This document shows positions 19,427-27,417 of a DNA stretch of 64,000 nucleotides, in pieces (position 1 is the first letter of the stretch; each line of letters starts with the position of its first letter). Origin of the DNA: Paraburkholderia aromaticivorans. GTDB lineage: Bacteria; Pseudomonadota; Gammaproteobacteria; Burkholderiales; Burkholderiaceae. Where the stretch lies: positions 62,001 to 126,000 of the forward strand of contig NZ_CP051516.1 in assembly GCF_012689525.1 (NCBI RefSeq), written 5' to 3'. Under the pieces are notes generated by a model. It did no database searches, was not told the DNA's origin, and was given only the letters and a program-made list of their open reading frames with translations. The position numbers were made by a program, and so were the translations under genes.

Positions 19427-19454
19427 ATTTTAGGGCGTGCGCGGTCATATCAAG
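19427..19454 (-). promoter_or_regulatory. Candidate sigma-32 promoter of hslVU
   Basis: On the minus strand CTTGATAT (19454-19447) is followed after 11 nt by CCCTAAAAT (19435-19427). This resembles the heat-shock consensus (CTTGAAA, then CCCCATnT). It lies about 130 nt upstream of the hslV start, and hslVU is a classical heat-shock operon. The -10 match is imperfect, so the call is an inference. Confidence 0.45.
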
Positions 19455-19580
19455 AGCCGGCAAATGGCATAAGACAAAAAACACGTGAATTGGTGCGGGG
19501 TGCGGGCCCGCGGCATCGGGCGGCGCGGGGCTGGGATAGCGCGAATCCCGGTCGCGAGCCGGCAAATGGCGTAGGACAAA
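19454..19580. repeat. 25-bp direct repeat pair, 102 bp apart
   Basis: GAGCCGGCAAATGGC starts at 19454 and again at 19556, extending over 25 bp each (19454-19478 and 19556-19580) with two mismatches. The first copy abuts the -35 element of the candidate heat-shock promoter. Function is unknown; it could be a protein-binding site or a relic of duplication. Confidence 0.75.
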
Positions 19581-19769
19581 TACAGATGGATTCGGGAGCG
19601 AACGCGGCGGTTACGCCGATAGGCGGTGTCGAGGCGAGGTGGGTGACAGCCTGCATCACGGCGGACCAGAGCAGAGAGGCGGACGCGCCGAACGCGACCG
19701 GATTGCGCGCGAATTCATGCATATCGCCGCCGGTAGCCGTCTCACGGCAATGCCTCAAGCATGCGTCAC

Positions 19770-19804
19770 ACAAAACAAAAAGGCGCACGGCTCACCGTGC
19801 GCCT
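19770..19804 (-). terminator. Intrinsic terminator of dksA
   Basis: On the minus strand AGGCGCACGG pairs with CCGTGCGCCT around a short loop (19804-19781), followed by TTTTTGTTTTG. It is 52 nt after the dksA stop codon. Confidence 0.85.
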
Positions 19805-19855
19805 CTCGACGAAGCAGCTTTTCAGGGCGCGGAGCCGAAGCCGCGCCGCAAGCGT

Positions 19856-20275
19856 TCAGTCGCCGAACAGCTTCTGGCGCAGTTCGCGGCGCTCCTGCGC
19901 TTCGAGCGACAGGGTGGCCGTGGGCCGTGCGAGCAGACGCGGGATGCCGATCGGCTCACCGGTTTCTTCGCACCAGCCGTAGTCGCCCGAGTCGATGCGC
20001 GCGATCGACTGCTGCACCTTCTTCAGCAGCTTGCGCTCGCGGTCGCGCGTGCGCAGTTCGAGCGCATGCTCTTCCTCGATCGTTGCGCGGTCGGCCGGGT
20101 CCGGCACGATTACCGTCTCGCGCAGGTTTTCGGTCGTCTGGCCGGCATTGCGGAGAATATCCGCCTGCAGTTGTTCGAGCTTGTTCTTGAAGAAGGCGAG
20201 CTGATCCTCATTCATGTAATCCTTGTCGCTCATCTTCAGGATTTCGGCTTCGGTCAAGAGTCGTTTCGTCGTCAT
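19856..20275 (-). CDS. dksA: RNA polymerase-binding factor DksA, low-cysteine type
   Basis: This 139-residue protein binds the RNA polymerase secondary channel and, with ppGpp, tunes transcription during starvation. The coiled-coil tip motif DxxDxA is DPADRA (Asp59, Asp62, Ala64). The C-terminal zinc-finger region reads GWCEETGEPIGIPRLLARPT: only Cys102 is left of the four zinc cysteines, the others being Thr105, Ser123 and Ala126. That should make it independent of zinc, as known for other cysteine-poor DksA proteins. The ATG at 20275 gives the family length; the frame runs open to 20434 without similarity. A terminator follows at 19804. Confidence 0.92.
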   Translation of the reverse strand: MTTKRLLTEAEILKMSDKDYMNEDQLAFFKNKLEQLQADILRNAGQTTENLRETVIVPDPADRATIEEEHALELRTRDRERKLLKKVQQSIARIDSGDYGWCEETGEPIGIPRLLARPTATLSLEAQERRELRQKLFGD

Positions 20276-20923
20276 CTGGCTTACTTCTTCAATGTGAGGC
20301 AAAACTCTTACATAGTGCCCGCACTTTCGTATTGCCCGCAAATGCGCCTCGAGGACGCTGAGCGCCAAGGCGGGCACGGACGGTGGACTGTCGTGACGCC
20401 GAAGCGCCTGGCGCCCACACGCCGGGCGTCGCAACGCTAATGCGGGGCCGAACTCCTCTGGAAACCGATTCTCAAATGCTCCTGAGGCATTGCTTGCCGA
20501 CAGCGCGCCTTTTCAGGCGCTGCCAGCCGGCATTGTCGGCGTATCGTCCGGATAAGATTTTCCGGCGCCTTTCAGGCCCGTCGCGGGATACGCGCTGACC
20601 GGGCAATTCGTTGTCATTCTCCAGTGGGCACGTATTGTAACTGAATCACAATCTAGCACCGCAAGTGGTGAAAATCCCCGTACGGCACCCGATATCCCGA
20701 AAATATAACGCGCGCACGACCAAAAAGCGATGGTCGTGCACGCTTTAATACAGCAGGGTTTTCACGCGCTTTTCATACACGCGACTTTTCAGTGAGCTTT
20801 CGGCCGCCGTTAAGGCGGATTCCGCAGATGATTTGGCCGGCGCGCGCTTTGCGCATATCTGCGTTTCAGGCACTACAGCACGGCGCATGCCGTGTCGTAC
20901 CGCTTTCGGTCTGAATAAACGAC
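20276..20923. other. Long dksA upstream region
   Basis: About 650 bp between dksA and the terminator of the GTPase gene. I see no supported gene; short open frames here have poor codon use. The part 20640-20760 is clearly less GC-rich than its surroundings and is the likely place for the dksA promoter, but I do not see a clear -35/-10 pair. Confidence 0.5.
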
Positions 20924-20946
20924 AAGCCCCGGGCAAGCCGGGGCTT
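20924..20946 (-). terminator. Intrinsic terminator of COG0523 GTPase gene
   Basis: AAGCCCCGG (20924-20932) and CCGGGGCTT (20938-20946) form a perfect 9-bp stem with a 5-nt loop, 8 nt after the stop codon of the GTPase gene. On the minus strand the stem is followed by GTCGTTTATTC, a modest T-rich tail. Confidence 0.7.
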
Positions 20947-20954
20947 CACGCTTC

Positions 20955-22043
20955 TTAGGCGAGGCAGGCGTCCAGACCGTCGGTGATCAGGTCTTGCGGC
21001 AATTCGATGCCGATAAACACCATTTTGTTGGTCTTTTTCTCGACCGGCTGCCATTTTGCGGCCAGATCGCTGCCCATCATCTGATGGACGCCCTGGAACA
21101 CCACCTTGCGGTCGACGCCCTTCATATAGAGCACGCCCTTGTAGCGCAGCAGGCGCTCGCCGTAAATCTGCAGAATGCCGCCGAGAAAGTCTTCCAGCTT
21201 GTTCGGATCGAACGGGCGGTCGTTGCGGTAGACGAACGACTTGATCTTGTCGTCATGGTGCGCATGGTGGTGATGCGCGTGATCATGGCCTTCGTGATCG
21301 CAATGATCGTGCTCGTGATCGCAGTTGGCGTGATCGTCGTGGGTGTGGCCGTGTTCGTCATGCGCGTGAGCGTGGCCGTGCGCATGCTCGTCTTCGACGA
21401 GGAAGTCCGGATCGATCTCAAGCTTCGAATTCAGGTTGAAGCCGCGCAGGTCGAAGATTTCCTTGATGTCCGCCTCGCCGAAATTGACGACCTTGATCGC
21501 CGCCCTCGGATTCATATGCAGCAGACGGTGACGCAGATCGGCCATGTGTTTTTCATCGACCAGATCCGACTTGGTGATGAACAGGCGGTCGGCGAAACCG
21601 ACCTGGCGCTGCACGACTTCGTGTTCGTCCAACTGGTGGTTCGCGTGCTTGGCGTCGACCAGGGTGATGATCGCGTCCAGCAGGAATTCATTGGCGATCT
21701 GGTCGTCCATGAAGAACGTCTGAGCAACCGGACCCGGATTGGCCAAACCGGTGGTTTCGATCACGACGCGATCGAAATCCAGTTTGCCCGACTGTTTCTG
21801 CGCCGCCAGATCGCCCAGCACGCGCGACAGGTCGCCGCGAATCGTGCAGCAGATGCAGCCGTTGCTCATCTGAATGATCTGCTCGCCCGTGTCCTGGACG
21901 AGGATTTCGTTGTCGATGTTCTCTTCGCCGAACTCGTTTTCGATCACGGCGATCTTCATGCCGTGCTTTTCATTCAGGATGCGCTTGAGCAGGGTGGTTT
22001 TGCCGCTGCCGAGAAAGCCGGTCAGGATGGTGACTGGGATCAT
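20955..22043 (-). CDS. COG0523 (CobW/ZNG-like) metallochaperone GTPase
   Basis: This 362-residue G3E-family GTPase has Walker A GFLGSGKT (9-16), the family metal-binding CxCC motif as Cys63, Cys65 and Cys66 in NGCICCTIRGDL, an ETTGLANP switch block and an ITKSDLVD guanine-specificity motif. Between the GTPase and the C-terminal CobW_C domain lies an extreme His-rich stretch (residues 220-263) with 21 histidines and two cysteines. Such proteins deliver metal, usually zinc, to client enzymes. No Zur-like operator was evident upstream, so whether zinc controls it is open. It ends at a good terminator. Confidence 0.88.
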   Translation of the reverse strand: MIPVTILTGFLGSGKTTLLKRILNEKHGMKIAVIENEFGEENIDNEILVQDTGEQIIQMSNGCICCTIRGDLSRVLGDLAAQKQSGKLDFDRVVIETTGLANPGPVAQTFFMDDQIANEFLLDAIITLVDAKHANHQLDEHEVVQRQVGFADRLFITKSDLVDEKHMADLRHRLLHMNPRAAIKVVNFGEADIKEIFDLRGFNLNSKLEIDPDFLVEDEHAHGHAHAHDEHGHTHDDHANCDHEHDHCDHEGHDHAHHHHAHHDDKIKSFVYRNDRPFDPNKLEDFLGGILQIYGERLLRYKGVLYMKGVDRKVVFQGVHQMMGSDLAAKWQPVEKKTNKMVFIGIELPQDLITDGLDACLA

Positions 22044-22232
22044 GTGGGTCGCCTGTATGGTCGTGTAACGGTGCGTAATCGAGTGCGTGGGCCAGGCGCG
22101 CAGCCGGGTGGCGCGCTGCCCTGTCCAGGCGGTTATTGAAACATATCTGTCAAGGCGACGCTGGCGGACCCTGGTTCGAGCCCGCTTTCGCCATGCCGGC
22201 GACGCCGGAAATAAACCCGAACCTATGGGCGA

Positions 22233-23435
22233 TCAGGCGATTTGCAACAGCAGGCCCTTCAGGTATTCGCCTTCCGGGAACGCGGTGAGCAAGGGGTGAT
22301 CCACACCGGCCCCAAGCCGCTTGAGAATCCGGGCGTCCACGCGCGCATCGGCGGCCGCGCCGGACACGATCTTCTGAAAAAGCTCAGCGTCGATCGCGCC
22401 GGAGCACGAATAGGTGAAGAGCAGGCCGCCCGGGCGCAGCAACTTCAGGCCGGTCAGGTTGATGTCCTTGTAAGCGCGCGACGCGCGGTCCACATGTTCA
22501 CGCGACGGCGCGAATTTCGGCGGATCGAGCACGATCAGGTCGAAGCGCTCGCCCTCATCGTAGAGGCGGCGCAGCGTTTTGAAGGCGTCGGCGTCGAGCC
22601 AGGTGGCGCGCTCGGCGTCGAAGCCGTTGGCCGCCACGTTCTGCTGGGCGATCGCCAGCGCGTCGCCCGACGAATCGATCGACACCACGCGTTTGGCGCC
22701 ACCTTTCAACGCTGCCAGCGAGAAGCCGCCCGTGTAGCAGAAGCAGTTCAGCACCTCGCGATCCTGCGCGAGCTGCTGCACCAGCAGGCGGTTGTCGCGC
22801 TGGTCGACGTAAAAGCCGGTCTTGTGGCCATTGCGCACGTCGACGTGATACCGCACGCCGTTTTCGCTCGCGATCAACGCTTCCGACGGCGCTTCGCCCG
22901 CCAGCACGCCGGTGATCTGTTCGAGTCCTTCCTTCTGACGAATCGACACGTCCGAGCGTTCGTAGACGTTCGGGCAGCCGGTCGCGCCCGTCAGCGCCGC
23001 GACGATCGCTTCCTTCCACGCCTCCACGCCCGCCGCCATGAACTGGCAGACTAACTGGCTGCGCTGGCCTTCGTCCTCGGCCACGTAGTGATCGACGATC
23101 AAGCCCGGCAGGCCGTCCGCCTCGCCGAAAATCAGCCGCACCGCGCCGGTGTCGTGGACCATCGTCTGACGATGCGCGAGCGCGCGCTGCACGCGGCGCT
23201 TGAAGAACGCGTGATCGATCGGCTCGCTTTCGTCGAAGCTCCACACGCGGGCGCGGATCTGCGAATGCGGGCTGTAGGCCGCGCGCGCGAGAAAACGGCC
23301 GTCGTGCGCGCGCACCAGCACGGTGGCGCCGGGCGCGGGATTGCCGTCGATCCGGTCGATCGCGTTGGCATAGACCCACGGATGGCGGCGCAGCAGCGAC
23401 TTTTCTTTCGACGGTTTGAGCGTAACGGTATTCAT
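22233..23435 (-). CDS. rlmI: 23S rRNA (cytosine-5) methyltransferase, RlmI type
   Basis: This 400-residue protein fits RlmI, which methylates C1962 of 23S rRNA in E. coli. It has an N-terminal PUA domain (VTLKPSKEKSLLRRHPWVY, then GATVLVRAHDGRFLARAAY), a central RlmI-like region (GFYVDQRDNRLLV) and a SAM-binding Rossmann domain (NCFCYTGGFSLAALKGGA, VLDPPKFAPSR). The start is ATG 23435; the open frame upstream to 23477 is not conserved. It is in the same direction as xerC, 94 bp downstream of it, and may share its transcript. Confidence 0.88.
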   Translation of the reverse strand: MNTVTLKPSKEKSLLRRHPWVYANAIDRIDGNPAPGATVLVRAHDGRFLARAAYSPHSQIRARVWSFDESEPIDHAFFKRRVQRALAHRQTMVHDTGAVRLIFGEADGLPGLIVDHYVAEDEGQRSQLVCQFMAAGVEAWKEAIVAALTGATGCPNVYERSDVSIRQKEGLEQITGVLAGEAPSEALIASENGVRYHVDVRNGHKTGFYVDQRDNRLLVQQLAQDREVLNCFCYTGGFSLAALKGGAKRVVSIDSSGDALAIAQQNVAANGFDAERATWLDADAFKTLRRLYDEGERFDLIVLDPPKFAPSREHVDRASRAYKDINLTGLKLLRPGGLLFTYSCSGAIDAELFQKIVSGAAADARVDARILKRLGAGVDHPLLTAFPEGEYLKGLLLQIA

Positions 23436-23529
23436 CAGGGTGTCAGAGAGAGCAATGGGCCGCGCGGCACAGCGCACGCGGCAGGTAAAGCGAAGGCGGA
23501 GACCGCACGCCGCGAATCGAGCCGCGGAG

Positions 23530-24453
23530 TCAGTCGCGTTTTTTGGCGCGCGGATGCGCCTGATCGTAGACGTGCGCGAGATGCTGGAAATCGAGCGCGG
23601 TGTAGACCTGCGTCGCGGTGATGCTGGCGTGGCCGAGCAGTTCCTGCACGGCGCGCAGATCGCCGCTCGACTGCAGCACGTGCGTGGCGAAAGAATGCCG
23701 CAGCACGTGCGGATGCACGTTGGCGGGAATGCCGGCGACCAGCGCCGCGCGCTTCACACGATCGCGCACGACATTCGGCGACAGGCGATTGCCGCGCGCC
23801 GAGAGAAACAGCGGATACGGATCGTGCTTCACCATCTGGTCACGGACGGCGAGCCAGGCGCTCAAGGCTTCCAGCGCCTTGCTGCCGACCGGCACGACGC
23901 GGCGCCGATTGCCCTTGCCGAGCACTTCGACCTCGGCGGAATCGAGCTTGAGCCAGCCGGCCGAGCGGTAGCCGTCAGCATCGGCGAAACGGGCGTCGAG
24001 GCCGACGAGTTCCGCGAGTCGCAGGCCCGACGAGTAGAACAGTTCGAGGATGGCGTGATCGCGCAAACCTTCGGGCGATGCGGCTGGCGGGCTTTCCATC
24101 AGACGCGTGGCGTCGTCGACGGATAGCGCTTTGGGCAGCGGTTTGGCCTGCTTCGGCGCGCGCACGGTCGCGACCGGATTGGCCGGTAGATCGACGCGGC
24201 CGGCGAGCCAGCGGTAAAACGCGCGCCACGCCGACAGCCGGTGGCTGATCGAGCGCGCCGTCAGGCCGCCCGCGTGCGCTCGCGAAACGGCGCCGCGAAT
24301 GTCGACGGCCGTCAGGCTTTCGAGCGGCCGGCCTTTGGCCAACCGCTTGAGTTCTTCCAGTTCGTGGGTGTAGCCGCGCAGCGTATGCGCCGAGAGCCGC
24401 CGCTCGTGTTCGAGATTCGACAGATAGGCGGCGATCGGGTCGGCGGCGGTCAC
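23530..24453 (-). CDS. xerC: Site-specific tyrosine recombinase XerC
   Basis: This 307-residue tyrosine recombinase resolves chromosome dimers at dif together with XerD. The N-terminal SAM-like core-binding domain (AAYLSNLEHERRLSAHTLRGY) and the catalytic domain carry Arg145 (SSGLRLAEL), Lys180, His249 and Arg252 (HVLRHSFATH), His275 (LLGHASI) and the nucleophile Tyr284 (TQVYTALDF). It sits in the conserved dapF-DUF484-xerC order, 40 bp after the DUF484 gene, which favours XerC over a phage integrase. Confidence 0.96.
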   Translation of the reverse strand: MTAADPIAAYLSNLEHERRLSAHTLRGYTHELEELKRLAKGRPLESLTAVDIRGAVSRAHAGGLTARSISHRLSAWRAFYRWLAGRVDLPANPVATVRAPKQAKPLPKALSVDDATRLMESPPAASPEGLRDHAILELFYSSGLRLAELVGLDARFADADGYRSAGWLKLDSAEVEVLGKGNRRRVVPVGSKALEALSAWLAVRDQMVKHDPYPLFLSARGNRLSPNVVRDRVKRAALVAGIPANVHPHVLRHSFATHVLQSSGDLRAVQELLGHASITATQVYTALDFQHLAHVYDQAHPRAKKRD

Positions 24454-24493
24454 GGTGCGTTTTTCGAGCGGCTGGCGCGGAGCGGAACGCCGC

Positions 24494-25216
24494 TCAGCGC
24501 GGCAGCAGACGGCTCAGCGCGGCGCTGGCCAGCGCGCTGATCTGCGTGAGGAAGTCGGTGGCCATGCCGTCGTGAAAGCGGCGCGCGTCGGCCGAACCCA
24601 TCACCAGCAGGCCGAAGGTCGGCGCTTCTTCCTTGCCTTCCGGATCGCGCAGCGCGAGCAGCGCGATCGATTCGGTAGCATGCGCCGACTCAGACGCCGC
24701 GTGGCCGGCTGAACCCTCGTCGCTCACCGCGGCCACAGACGGCGCCAGCCACTGCGCCGCCTCGAAGCCGGTATTCGCGCCGCAATACGGCGTGGTCAGG
24801 CTGTTGGCGAAGATGCGCACTTCTTCGCCGACATGGCGCGCGAACTCGGCCTGAGCATACGGCTCGGCCACATCCCACACGCGCAGCGCGGCTTGCGGCA
24901 CGTCGAAAATGTCGCGCAAACCGGTGGCGATCGTGCGCGGCAGCGCATACGGATCGCGCTCGGCCATCACGCGAATGGTCCAGCGGTTGAATTTCGACGC
25001 GATGCTGTCGTTCTCGTGGCCGTAGCGCAGGAGTTCGGCGAGGCGGCGTTCGAGGTGCTTGTTCTTGTCGCGCAGCATTTCCATCTGCCGTTCCTGCAGC
25101 GACACCGCGGCTTTGCCGTGTGGATTCGCGAGGCGGATCGTCGCGAGCATTTCCGCGTGTTCGGCGAAAAATTCAGGATTGGCGAGCAGATATTCGGCGA
25201 CTTCGCGATCGTTCAT
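24494..25216 (-). CDS. DUF484 family protein (GAF-like)
   Basis: This 240-residue protein is the DUF484 member found between dapF and xerC in many proteobacteria. The N-terminus MNDREVAEYLLANPEFFAEH and the following HGKAAVSLQERQMEMLRDKN coiled-coil helix are typical; the C-terminal part is predicted to be a GAF-like domain (FGLLVMGSADARRFHDGMA). The molecular role is not established. I used ATG 25216 rather than the upstream frame to 25261, because the conserved N-terminus begins there. Confidence 0.88.
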   Translation of the reverse strand: MNDREVAEYLLANPEFFAEHAEMLATIRLANPHGKAAVSLQERQMEMLRDKNKHLERRLAELLRYGHENDSIASKFNRWTIRVMAERDPYALPRTIATGLRDIFDVPQAALRVWDVAEPYAQAEFARHVGEEVRIFANSLTTPYCGANTGFEAAQWLAPSVAAVSDEGSAGHAASESAHATESIALLALRDPEGKEEAPTFGLLVMGSADARRFHDGMATDFLTQISALASAALSRLLPR

Positions 25217-25273
25217 GGTTTCGGCTAAAGGACTACGGGGCGACGCCTTGGGGCGGCGCATCGGTCAATGAGT

Positions 25274-26161
25274 TTAAGCGGCCTGTGAATCGGCTAGTGA
25301 GTCGGGCAGTTCAATTTCGCCTTCGAAGACGGTCGCGGCAGGGCCTGCCATCAGCAGCGGCTCGCCTTCTTGCGCGTTGTCCCACGTGATCGTCAGTTTG
25401 CCGCCATGTGTGTGCACGAGCACCGGTGTGTCCAACAGCCCGCGCCGGATGCCGGCCGCGACGGCCGCGCAGGCGCCGGTGCCGCACGCCAGCGTTTCAC
25501 CCGCTCCGCGTTCGTACACTCGGAGTTTGACCTCGCTACGGCCGACGATCTGCATGAAGCCCGCGTTCACCCGCTGCGGAAAACGAGCATGACGTTCGAT
25601 CACTGGACCTTCGACCAGCACCGGGAACGCTTCGACGTCGTCGACCACTTGCACGGCGTGCGGATTGCCCATCGACACCGCCGAAATCCAGCGCGTCGTG
25701 CCGTTCACGTCGAGCGGCCAGAGCGTGTCCGCGCCTTCGCGGCGGCCTTCCAGGCCTTTGGTGGCGAACGGCACGCGGTCCGGGTCGAACACCGGCGTGC
25801 CCATGTCGACCAGCACTTCGCCGTTTTCTTGCATGGTCAGTGTGATGGTGCCCTTTTGCACCTGCACGCGCACGCTGCGTTGGTCGGTGAGGCCGCTGTC
25901 GCGCACGAACTTGACGAAGCAGCGCGCGCCGTTGCCGCAATGCTCGACTTCGCCGCCGTCGCAATTGAAGATGCGATACCTGAAATCGACGCCCGCCACC
26001 GTGGGCTTCTCGACCAGCAGCAACTGGTCGGCGCCGACGCCGAAATGCCGGTCCGCGAGCGCGCGCACCTGCGCCGGCGTCAGGTTGACCGGTTGGGTGT
26101 AGCCGTCGAGCACGACGAAGTCGTTGCCCGCGCCCTGCATTTTGGTGAATTTCAGTTTCAT
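25274..26161 (-). CDS. dapF: Diaminopimelate epimerase
   Basis: This 295-residue enzyme converts LL- to meso-diaminopimelate for lysine and peptidoglycan synthesis without a cofactor. The two catalytic cysteines are Cys75 ([11 protein letters not shown]) and Cys226 ([11 protein letters not shown]). The N-terminus [15 protein letters not shown] is diagnostic. The start is ATG 26161; GTG 26164 just adds one residue. It follows the acyltransferase gene by 95 bp and precedes DUF484, forming a conserved block. Confidence 0.97.
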   Translation of the reverse strand: MKLKFTKMQGAGNDFVVLDGYTQPVNLTPAQVRALADRHFGVGADQLLLVEKPTVAGVDFRYRIFNCDGGEVEHCGNGARCFVKFVRDSGLTDQRSVRVQVQKGTITLTMQENGEVLVDMGTPVFDPDRVPFATKGLEGRREGADTLWPLDVNGTTRWISAVSMGNPHAVQVVDDVEAFPVLVEGPVIERHARFPQRVNAGFMQIVGRSEVKLRVYERGAGETLACGTGACAAVAAGIRRGLLDTPVLVHTHGGKLTITWDNAQEGEPLLMAGPAATVFEGEIELPDSLADSQAA

Positions 26162-26256
26162 CACGCTATTGTAAGTGACGCGCCCACGGGTGCGCCGAAC
26201 GCCGCGTTATTTCCGCGCTCGGGCGTTTTTTTGGGCGACGGCGCGCCAGCGGCCGT

Positions 26257-27141
26257 TCAATACACGCTCGGTTCGCCCGGCGGCCGGGTCTTGAAGCGCT
26301 TGTGTACCCAGTAGTACTGCTCGGGCATCAACGGAATCTGTTCTTCGAGGAAGGCATTCATGCGACGGGCGTCCGCGTCGTCGTCGCCGGTCGGGTAGTT
26401 TTGCCACGGCTTGAACACTTTCAGCCGGTAGCCCTTGTAGTTCGGCAGTACTTCGCCGATGAACGGCACGATCTGCGCGTGGCCCACCGCGGCCAGACGC
26501 CCGACCGCGGTCAGCGTGCAGGTCGGCACGCCGAAGAACGGCACGAAGGTGGAATTGCGCGCGCCGTAGTCCATGTCGGCGCCGAGCATCACGGGCTTGC
26601 GGTCGCGGAGCCAGCGCAGGACGATGCGCGCGCTGTCGGCGCGGCTCGCCATGTCCGCGCCGAAGCGGCCGCGCGCGGCTTTCGCCACGTCGTCGAGCAC
26701 CTTGTTGGACATCGGCTGATAGAGCGCGCCGCACTGCCGGCGCAGCGCGTGATTGATGAACACGGAGCCTGCCTCGATACCGACGAAATGCGCGCCAAGC
26801 AACAGGGTGGGCGGCATGTCGGGATCCAGCAGGTCGATCTCGCTATCCACCTGCACGAGCTTTTCGAGCTTCTTCGCCGAGGCGAACCACTGCACGCTGC
26901 GCTCGACATAACTGCGGATCGCGTGGCGGAAGTGTTTCTGCGCGATCTCCTCGCGGTGCTCGGCGCTCCACTCCGGGAAGCACAAGCTCAGATTGATGTG
27001 GACGATGCGCTTACGGTTGCTGGGGATCTGATAGAGCAGCCAGCCCAGCCCGTCGCCCAGTCGCGCAACGAAACCGTACGGCAGCAACGCCAGAAATTTC
27101 AGCAGTCCGATGGCCAGGTGGGCACCAAGACGATTTAGCAT
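26257..27141 (-). CDS. LpxL/HtrB-family lysophospholipid/lipid A acyltransferase
   Basis: This 294-residue inner-membrane enzyme adds a secondary acyl chain, most likely to lipid A. It has an N-terminal hydrophobic anchor (LAIGLLKFLALLPYGFVARL) and the HX4E catalytic motif as His118 and Glu123 in LLGAHFVGIEAG, followed by LGADMDYGARNSTFVPFFGV. The ATG 27141 follows GGAGGGG, a strong ribosome-binding site; an open frame reaches 27222 but lacks similarity. It is divergent from metK, sharing a 276-bp intergenic region. Confidence 0.87.
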   Translation of the reverse strand: MLNRLGAHLAIGLLKFLALLPYGFVARLGDGLGWLLYQIPSNRKRIVHINLSLCFPEWSAEHREEIAQKHFRHAIRSYVERSVQWFASAKKLEKLVQVDSEIDLLDPDMPPTLLLGAHFVGIEAGSVFINHALRRQCGALYQPMSNKVLDDVAKAARGRFGADMASRADSARIVLRWLRDRKPVMLGADMDYGARNSTFVPFFGVPTCTLTAVGRLAAVGHAQIVPFIGEVLPNYKGYRLKVFKPWQNYPTGDDDADARRMNAFLEEQIPLMPEQYYWVHKRFKTRPPGEPSVY

Positions 27142-27225
27142 GCCACCCCTCCGTGTAGGGCGTCGAGCGACGCTTTGCTCAAGAAACCTGAAGACGGGTC
27201 GAAATACAGCACGGGTGATCACTCT

Positions 27226-27417
27226 GTGACAATCAAAGGAAGTCGCTATAATAAGGGCTTCGCCGAGTTAATAGACAACTTGCGGGGCGAAGCCGGTGGC
27301 TGCAAACCATGTGTTTGCGCCTGTCGGTAAGGTAATCCGCTAAAGCGTCGCCGCTTCAAGGCTCCCGAAGCTGGCTACGTGAAACTCAACCGTAACCACA
27401 CAACAGGAGTCTGCAAC
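27226..27417 (+). promoter_or_regulatory. metK promoter and structured leader
   Basis: A perfect -10 TATAAT is at 27247-27252 with a -35-like GTGACA at 27226-27231 (15-bp spacing). From there a leader of about 160 nt runs to metK. It can form a perfect 9-bp stem GGCTTCGCC/GGCGAAGCC (27256-27264 with 27286-27294), a second stem GGC-GCAAAC/GTTTGC-GCC (27298-27307 with 27313-27321, one bulged T), and a small AAGCG/CGCTT hairpin (27343-27347 with 27352-27356). It does not match a SAM riboswitch class I can recall, but its length and structure suggest RNA-level control of metK. Confidence 0.5.

Larger units (their letters stand above)
19295..19855. other. hslV-dksA intergenic region
   Basis: This 561-bp stretch holds a candidate heat-shock promoter for hslV, a 25-bp direct repeat pair and the dksA terminator, listed separately. 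An open frame at 19450-19788 on the minus strand has poor codon use, lacks a recognisable family, and its sequence is partly made of the direct repeat, so I do not call it a gene. Confidence 0.6.

Noticed and set aside
19450..19788. 112-codon minus-strand frame between dksA and hslV
   Set aside because: Poor codon use, contains both copies of the direct repeat, and would overlap the dksA terminator.
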